A stretch of 64,000 bases of DNA from an uncultured Collinsella sp. (lineage in GTDB: Bacteria; Actinomycetota; Coriobacteriia; Coriobacteriales; Coriobacteriaceae): contig UQIB01000005.1 of assembly GCA_900541015.1 (NCBI GenBank), positions 1 to 64,000 on the forward strand. The letters are read 5' to 3'. Below the pieces are notes generated by a model. It did not search any database, had not been told where the DNA came from, and worked only from the letters and a program-made list of their open reading frames with translations. A program made the position numbers and the translations under genes. Position 1 is the first letter of the stretch. Every line of letters begins with the position of its first letter. Positions 59,540 through 64,000 of the stretch are shown here, in pieces.

Positions 59540-60241
59540 CTACAGCCCGCGAATGCGCACGGCCTCGGGCGGAAACTCCTGCTCGCCGGCGTCGTTCTTA
59601 ATGGTCGCGCGACCCCAGATGTCCAGGCCCGCAAACACACCGACCGCAAGCGGCAAGCCGTTGGGCGACACCGCCGCAACTTGGCGGCCCAGCAGCGGCA
59701 CCATGTCGAAGTACTCGCCCAGCACCGGGGCCAGCGGGCCGGCAGCGCCCTGTGGCGTGTTGGCGGCAACCGCCCAGGCGTCAACGCGGGTCAGCACGGC
59801 GGCGGCCAATGCCTCGACCAGCACCTCGTCAGCCACATCCACGCCAAGCTCGCCTAGCGCCGCACGCTCAACATCAACCGTCACCGCGGCAAACATGCCC
59901 GCAGCACCGGCACCACCGTTGACGGCGACGCGCGCGAGCGACGTCTCAAACGCAGGAGCGCCGCACACGATGTCACTCGGCCACTGGATGCCCACCTTGC
60001 CGGCAAGCCCCAGACCCGGCGTTGCGGCCGTGCCCGCGAGCGCGTCCATCATGCCCATTGCGGCCACAAACGGCAGGCCGTGGAAGGCGTGCATGTTCAC
60101 ATCGGGGCGCACGACCAGCGAAAACGTCAGCGATGCATCGCCCGCACTCCACGCGCACCAGTCCGCAGACATGCCCTCGCGGCCCGCGTCACGCGCCGCG
60201 TCGAGCTCGGTACCGGCGGTAACAGCATTCATCTCGATCAT
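59540..60241 (-). CDS. BirA-like protein lacking core biotin-ligase motifs
   Basis: 233 residues. The order of structural blocks fits biotin protein ligase (SLTFSLVVRP, then a helix, QWPSDIV, a C-terminal SH3-like segment VSPNGLPLAVGVFAG). But GRGRxGR is absent (AGREGMSADWC instead), K-W-P-N-D reads Q-W-P-S-D, the K-x-x-G-I-L strand is absent and the GIG-N-V motif is not recognisable. The lysine and glycine-rich loop bind biotinyl-AMP, so activity is doubtful. The ATG abuts the FolP-FolK stop directly, so translation is coupled. A second, complete ligase is expected elsewhere. Confidence 0.6.
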   Translation of the reverse strand: MIEMNAVTAGTELDAARDAGREGMSADWCAWSAGDASLTFSLVVRPDVNMHAFHGLPFVAAMGMMDALAGTAATPGLGLAGKVGIQWPSDIVCGAPAFETSLARVAVNGGAGAAGMFAAVTVDVERAALGELGVDVADEVLVEALAAAVLTRVDAWAVAANTPQGAAGPLAPVLGEYFDMVPLLGRQVAAVSPNGLPLAVGVFAGLDIWGRATIKNDAGEQEFPPEAVRIRGL

Positions 60242-61969
60242 CTACATACGCCCCAATTCGCCCACGATATGGCCTACGCGATCCTCGGGCTCCTTGACCT
60301 CGACGCCGTTGTAGCGGAAGAACCGCGCCGGGTCGTGCATCAGGTCCTCGAGCGGCACCAGCACAAAGTCGCGCTCGCCAATCAGCGGATGCGGCAGACG
60401 CAGCTTCTTGCCGCCGTGGGTCTCGCCGTCCATCCACAGCAGGTCCAAGTCGATGGTGCGCGGGCCGTTTGCCTTGGCCTTTTTGGAGCGGTCTCGGCCC
60501 AGCTCGGCCTCAATCTTCATAAGCTCGTCGAGCAGCACCAGCGGCGCCAGCTCGGTCTTGATCTCGATGACGGCGTTGGCAAACGCGTCCTGGCGCGTCT
60601 CGTAGGCCGGCTCGCTCTCGTAGATGCGCGAGCAGTTGGACACGCAGGTGAGCGGAATCTCGGCAATCATGTTGCGCGCGGCGCGGATGTTGTCGCAACG
60701 ATGCCCCAGGTTGGAACCCACGGCCACAAACGCACGGCGCGGTTGCGGCTCGGCGACAGCCCAGTAACCGTTCAGGAACTGCGCAAAGCCAGCGACGTCG
60801 TGCACGCGCACGATGTTGGCGCCGGCCTGGATGGCGCCCAGGCACACACCAAACGTGGCGGCATCGCGCGCGGCGGCCTGGGTCACGCCCGAGACGGCGC
60901 CCACAAAGCGCTTGCGCGACACGGCGCACATGAGCGGATAGCCCAGCGACGCCATCTTGGCGGTCTCGCGCTGGATGACGATGTCTTCGTTGGCCGTCTT
61001 GCCAAAGCCCGAGCCGGGATCGATGCAGATACGGTCGCGCGACACGCCGGCATGGATGAGCGTGCGGGCCTGATCGGACAGAAAGCCCATGACGCGGCGC
61101 ATGATGGGTGCAGAATCGGGCAGGGTAAAGCGGCGGAGCTGCGAAGTGGGCACATAGGCTTCCTCACGGCGGGCACTGCGGCGCATCATGGCGGCCAGGT
61201 GATCGCTGGGCTCTGGTGCGGCTTCGGCAGCTGCGGGCACGGTCTCGGGCGCAGCGGCGGCAGGGGCAGCCTGCTCGGCAGCCGGCTTCTCTGACTCGGA
61301 CTCGGGCGCGGGCTCCGATTCGCCAAGCGGCAGCGAGGGCTGTACCACACCGCCCGGAAGCTTGGCTTCAACCTTGGGCTCGCCCAGCAACTTGCCGCGA
61401 CGGCGACGGGCCGGCTTCTCGGCCTCGCGCGCGGCCTCGACAGCCGCTTCGCGTGCCTTCTCGGCAACAAACGCCGCAGCCGAGGTATCGAGCTGCACCG
61501 TCGCGTGCGTGCGTGCGGGTGCGGCGACCTCGCCGGCGTGCATTACGATAACGCCGCAGGTGCTTGTCTTAACGAACTCAACCATCTTGGGATCGGTGAA
61601 GCCCGTCACGTCGTTGACAATCGAAGCACCGCAGCGCACTGCCGCCTTGGCAACCGCCACATGACGCGTATCGATCGAGACGATGGCGCCCTCTTTGGCG
61701 AGCGCGCGCACGACGGGCAGCACGCGACGCGCCTCCTCGTCGGGGTTGACCGGGGTAAAGCCAGGACGCGTGGACTCGCCGCCCACGTCGATGATGTCGG
61801 CGCCGGCATCGAGCATCGCCAGGCCGTACTCGATAGCGGCATCCTGGTCAAAGTGCTCACCGCCGTCGCTCATCGAATCGGGCGTCACGTTGAGGACGCC
61901 CATGATACGCGGACGGTCAAAGCTGAGCTCGTACTTTCCGCACCGCCATGTCTTGCTGTCGTTCGCCAT
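60242..61969 (-). CDS. fused dihydropteroate synthase-HPPK (FolP-FolK)
   Basis: 575 residues from ATG 61969 (AGGAGG at 6 nt). DHPS: IMGVLNVTPDSMSDGG at ~20, DVGGESTRPG (~70), SIDTRH (~103), and a second half with IDPGSGFGKT (~327-336, DPGxGFGK) and the SRKRFVG motif. A ~140-residue insert (~165-300) between halves is Ala/Pro/Glu-rich and disordered. HPPK starts at ~418 (FVAVGSNLGHRCDN) and has GPRTIDLDLLW (~510) and LPHPLIGERDFVLVPL (~530). Two successive reactions of folate synthesis in one chain. Confidence 0.92.
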   Translation of the reverse strand: MANDSKTWRCGKYELSFDRPRIMGVLNVTPDSMSDGGEHFDQDAAIEYGLAMLDAGADIIDVGGESTRPGFTPVNPDEEARRVLPVVRALAKEGAIVSIDTRHVAVAKAAVRCGASIVNDVTGFTDPKMVEFVKTSTCGVIVMHAGEVAAPARTHATVQLDTSAAAFVAEKAREAAVEAAREAEKPARRRRGKLLGEPKVEAKLPGGVVQPSLPLGESEPAPESESEKPAAEQAAPAAAAPETVPAAAEAAPEPSDHLAAMMRRSARREEAYVPTSQLRRFTLPDSAPIMRRVMGFLSDQARTLIHAGVSRDRICIDPGSGFGKTANEDIVIQRETAKMASLGYPLMCAVSRKRFVGAVSGVTQAAARDAATFGVCLGAIQAGANIVRVHDVAGFAQFLNGYWAVAEPQPRRAFVAVGSNLGHRCDNIRAARNMIAEIPLTCVSNCSRIYESEPAYETRQDAFANAVIEIKTELAPLVLLDELMKIEAELGRDRSKKAKANGPRTIDLDLLWMDGETHGGKKLRLPHPLIGERDFVLVPLEDLMHDPARFFRYNGVEVKEPEDRVGHIVGELGRM

Positions 61970-62063
61970 GAACATCCTCCTAAAATGCCCACGTCGCCGC
62001 GCTCGGGCACAGGCGGCGGGGTCGCTTTGCAATCAGTCTTTCTATTGTATCCGCGCGCGCGGG

Positions 62064-62816
62064 CTAGAATGCAAACGCGGCCGCGATGTCGCAAGAAATC
62101 AGCAGGTCGGCATTTGCATCCTGATCGGTGGGTGCCAAATTGCAAATGGCCAGCGCATCGCCAGTAAAGTAACGCGTGAGGCCCGCCGCCGGATACACCA
62201 CGAGCGAGGTCCCGCCCACGACAAGGGCGTCGGATGCGGCGATGGCAGCAACGGCGCCGGTAAGCACACGCTCATCGAGCGGTTCTTCGTAGAGGACCAC
62301 ATCGGGCTTGATGCGACCGCCGCACGTAGGGCACACGGGCACGCCCGCGGCATCCTCGTGCTCGCGCGCGCAAATCCATTCGGCGCTGTAGACCGCGCCG
62401 CACGTCTGGCAGATATTGCGGTGGACCGAGCCATGCAGCTCAAACACGTGCCGTGAACCAGCCGCCTGATGCAGGCCATCGATGTTTTGAGTCACCACGG
62501 CGGCAAGCTTGCCGGCGCGCTCCAGCTCCGCCAGCTTGGCGTGGCAGTGGTTGGGCTTGGCGCCCAGCGCGATCATCTTGGTCCGGTAGAAGTCGAAAAA
62601 CTCCGCCGGATGCGCCTCGTAGAAGCTGTGCGAGAGCATAGTCTCGGGCGGATAGGAAAACCGCTGGTGATACAGACCGTCCACGCTGCGGAAATCGGGA
62701 ATGCCGCTTGCCGTGGAAACGCCCGCGCCGCCAAAGAAGACCACGTGGCTATGGGTTTCGAACAGCTCCGCCAGCGCGGCGGAGGCCTGTTTGGGGTCCG
62801 ATATTGCCTGCGTCAT
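62064..62816 (-). CDS. cobB: Sir2-family NAD-dependent protein deacylase
   Basis: 250 residues. NAD-binding FFGGAGVSTASGIPDFRS (~30-48), catalytic His in ELHGSVHRN (~127), with TQNIDGLHQAAGS (~108-120) upstream, zinc-ribbon CQTCG...CPTCG, and GTSLVVYPAAGL (~208). Uses NAD+ to remove acyl groups from lysine, for instance from acetyl-CoA synthetase. Family assignment is strong; the particular acyl preference is not. Confidence 0.95.
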   Translation of the reverse strand: MTQAISDPKQASAALAELFETHSHVVFFGGAGVSTASGIPDFRSVDGLYHQRFSYPPETMLSHSFYEAHPAEFFDFYRTKMIALGAKPNHCHAKLAELERAGKLAAVVTQNIDGLHQAAGSRHVFELHGSVHRNICQTCGAVYSAEWICAREHEDAAGVPVCPTCGGRIKPDVVLYEEPLDERVLTGAVAAIAASDALVVGGTSLVVYPAAGLTRYFTGDALAICNLAPTDQDANADLLISCDIAAAFAF

Positions 62817-62929
62817 ATATGTCCTCCGTCCGTGTCTCCGGGACGGCGGCGATCGCGCTATCGCTCGCGGACTCCGCCCCGCCCCTGTTGCGCTAATCTT
62901 AAGCCTGCCAACCCCGTCGAAAGGACACC

Positions 62930-63748
62930 ATGTCTCAGACTTACACGTTCGCCTCGTGGAACGTCAACGGCCTGCGCGCCGTGCTCAAAAAAGACCCGAG
63001 CTTTATCCAGATCGCACAGGAGCTCAATGTCGATATCCTGGCGCTGCAAGAGACCAAGCTGCAGGAGGGCCAGGTCGATATCGATCTGCCCGGCTATCAC
63101 CAAACCTGGAGCTACGCCCAGCGCAAGGGCTACGCGGGCACCGCGGTCTTTAGCCGCCAGGAGCCGCAGCGCGTGCTGCGCGCCGACGCGCTGCTGCCCT
63201 ACGCCGGCGAGGGCGAGGCGGCCGAGCTCGTCGCCCAAGCCGCAACCGAGGGCCGCGTCTGCGCGCTGGAGTTCGACAAGTTTTGGTTCGTGGACGTCTA
63301 TACGCCCAACGCCCAAAACGAGCTCGCGCGCATCGATGTACGCATGGCCTGGGACGATGCCTATCGCGGCTTTTTGAGCACGCTTGAGCGCGAGACCGGA
63401 AAGCCCGTCGTAACCTGCGGCGACTTTAACGTGGCACACGAGGAGATCGACCTTAAGAACCCCAAGTCCAACCGCGGCAACGCAGGCTTTTCGGACGAGG
63501 AACGCGGCAAGTTTACCGAGCTGCTCGACGCCGGTTTTACCGACACCTGGCGCGCGGCCAATCCGGACGTCGAGGGCGTCTACAGCTGGTGGAGCTACCG
63601 CTTTAATGCCCGCAAGAACAACGCAGGCTGGCGCATCGACTACTTCCTGGTAAGCGACGCAATCGCCGACAACGTACGCGACACCGGCATCCGCGGCGAC
63701 ATCTTTGGCAGCGACCACTGCCCCGTTACCCTCACGCTAGAGCTCTAG
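62930..63748 (+). CDS. xth: exodeoxyribonuclease III (AP endonuclease)
   Basis: 272 residues, full length. ExoIII/APE1 motifs: SWNVNGLRA (~9), LQETKLQ (Glu ~45), YTPNAQNE (Tyr ~124), GDFNVAH (Asp/Asn ~165), SDHCPV (Asp/His, end). Mg2+-dependent; cuts abasic sites in base-excision repair. Divergent from cobB with an AT-poor 113-bp intergenic region. Confidence 0.97.
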   Translation: MSQTYTFASWNVNGLRAVLKKDPSFIQIAQELNVDILALQETKLQEGQVDIDLPGYHQTWSYAQRKGYAGTAVFSRQEPQRVLRADALLPYAGEGEAAELVAQAATEGRVCALEFDKFWFVDVYTPNAQNELARIDVRMAWDDAYRGFLSTLERETGKPVVTCGDFNVAHEEIDLKNPKSNRGNAGFSDEERGKFTELLDAGFTDTWRAANPDVEGVYSWWSYRFNARKNNAGWRIDYFLVSDAIADNVRDTGIRGDIFGSDHCPVTLTLEL

Positions 63749-63809
63749 CGCCAAGTAATTCCTGGGGGACAGAGGAAAACAGATCATGTGACCCCTCTCC
63801 CCCTATAAG

Positions 63810-63873
63810 TTGCGGTGGAATAGTTTCCTGTTTGGGCAGCAAATAGCCAAAAACGAGAACTATTCCACCGCAA
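63810..63873. repeat. hairpin with 16-bp perfect arms
   Basis: TTGCGGTGGAATAGTT at 63810-63825 and its exact complement at 63858-63873, loop 32 nt. Lies between xth and the next minus-strand gene. Confidence 0.8.
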
Positions 63874-63897
63874 GTTCGTGAGGGAACGCGAAATGCC

Positions 63898-64000
63898 CTA
63901 CAGTCCGTATTTCACGACGACACGGTTAATGCGACGGCACCAAGGCTTGTACAAGGCGGCCAAGAACACGCAGGTCGCGAGGCCGTGCGTGATATCGAAC
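63898..64000 (-). CDS. 3' end of a membrane-protein gene, possibly ECF-type S component
   Basis: The last 33 codons are visible, ending in TAG at 63898-63900: GLATCVFLAALYKPWCRR then INRVVVKYGL. A hydrophobic helix followed by a basic end with VKYGL resembles the C-terminus of some energy-coupling-factor S components. This is an inference from a short fragment. Confidence 0.4.
   Translation of the reverse strand, partial: FDITHGLATCVFLAALYKPWCRRINRVVVKYGL

Overview
The window is high-GC DNA, gene-dense, with signs of an anaerobic gut actinobacterium of the class Coriobacteriia, most likely Collinsella or a close relative. The inference rests on gene content: an Ech-type [NiFe] hydrogenase, an NRAMP-related transporter of the kind characterised in Eggerthella lenta, LuxS, a FolP-FolK fusion, a cell-wall sorted isopeptide-domain adhesin, and many intergenic palindromes. 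No 16S rRNA is present, so genus is not proven.

Layout. 1-4.6 kb: the tail of an upstream gene, then a four-gene operon of two zinc-ribbon proteins, an SPFH/zinc-ribbon protein and a lipoprotein, resembling the Bacillus YdjG/YdjI membrane-stress module. 4.6-8.6 kb: a translationally coupled membrane sensor, histidine kinase and LuxR-type regulator. 8.7-15.3 kb: 6-phospho-beta-glucosidase, a solitary AAA ATPase bracketed by a ~240-bp direct repeat, a DUF4867-like protein, LuxS, nucleoside hydrolase and ribokinase (sugar, nucleoside and AI-2 metabolism). 15.5-17.7 kb: an OatA-like acyltransferase. 18.2-21.3 kb: a probable Mg2+ operon (MgtE-type sensor plus NRAMP-related transporter) behind a ~200-nt leader. 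21.7-28.6 kb: a catalytically degenerate NodB protein, PRC-barrel and YtxH proteins, a protein resembling the cyanophycin-synthetase N-domain, CNNM/CorC, hemolysin III and an alpha/beta hydrolase. 28.9-39.2 kb: a DUF362 ferredoxin, a MacB-like ABC pair, an ABC-2 exporter (two permeases plus ATPase), and a divergent DesK/LiaS-like two-component system. 39.8-48.3 kb: one 2811-codon surface adhesin (vWA plus 16 pilin-type isopeptide domains and LPTTG), flanked on each side by copies of the same two large palindromes. 49-54.6 kb: a complete echA-F hydrogenase operon in which EchA and EchB are fused. 54.9-64 kb: an orphan transposase-derived HTH protein, a BaiCD/enoate-reductase-like flavoenzyme, a periodic palindrome array, initiator tRNA, CoaX, a degenerate BirA-like protein, FolP-FolK, sirtuin, exonuclease III and a partial membrane protein.

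The most unusual signal is in intergenic DNA. One palindromic repeat family has ~15-bp arms around 25-nt variable loops. Its units recur every 80-81 bp: four in tandem at 57.9-58.2 kb, two before and two after the AAA ATPase. A second class consists of 130-170-bp hairpins with 21-30-bp arms. A third, short family runs directly out of gene stop codons. Protein-level highlights are the EchA-EchB fusion, the MgtE-sensor/NRAMP-related pair lacking canonical MgtE pore motifs, a NodB protein missing its metal ligands, a BirA-like protein missing its active-site motifs, and the recent internal duplication in the adhesin.
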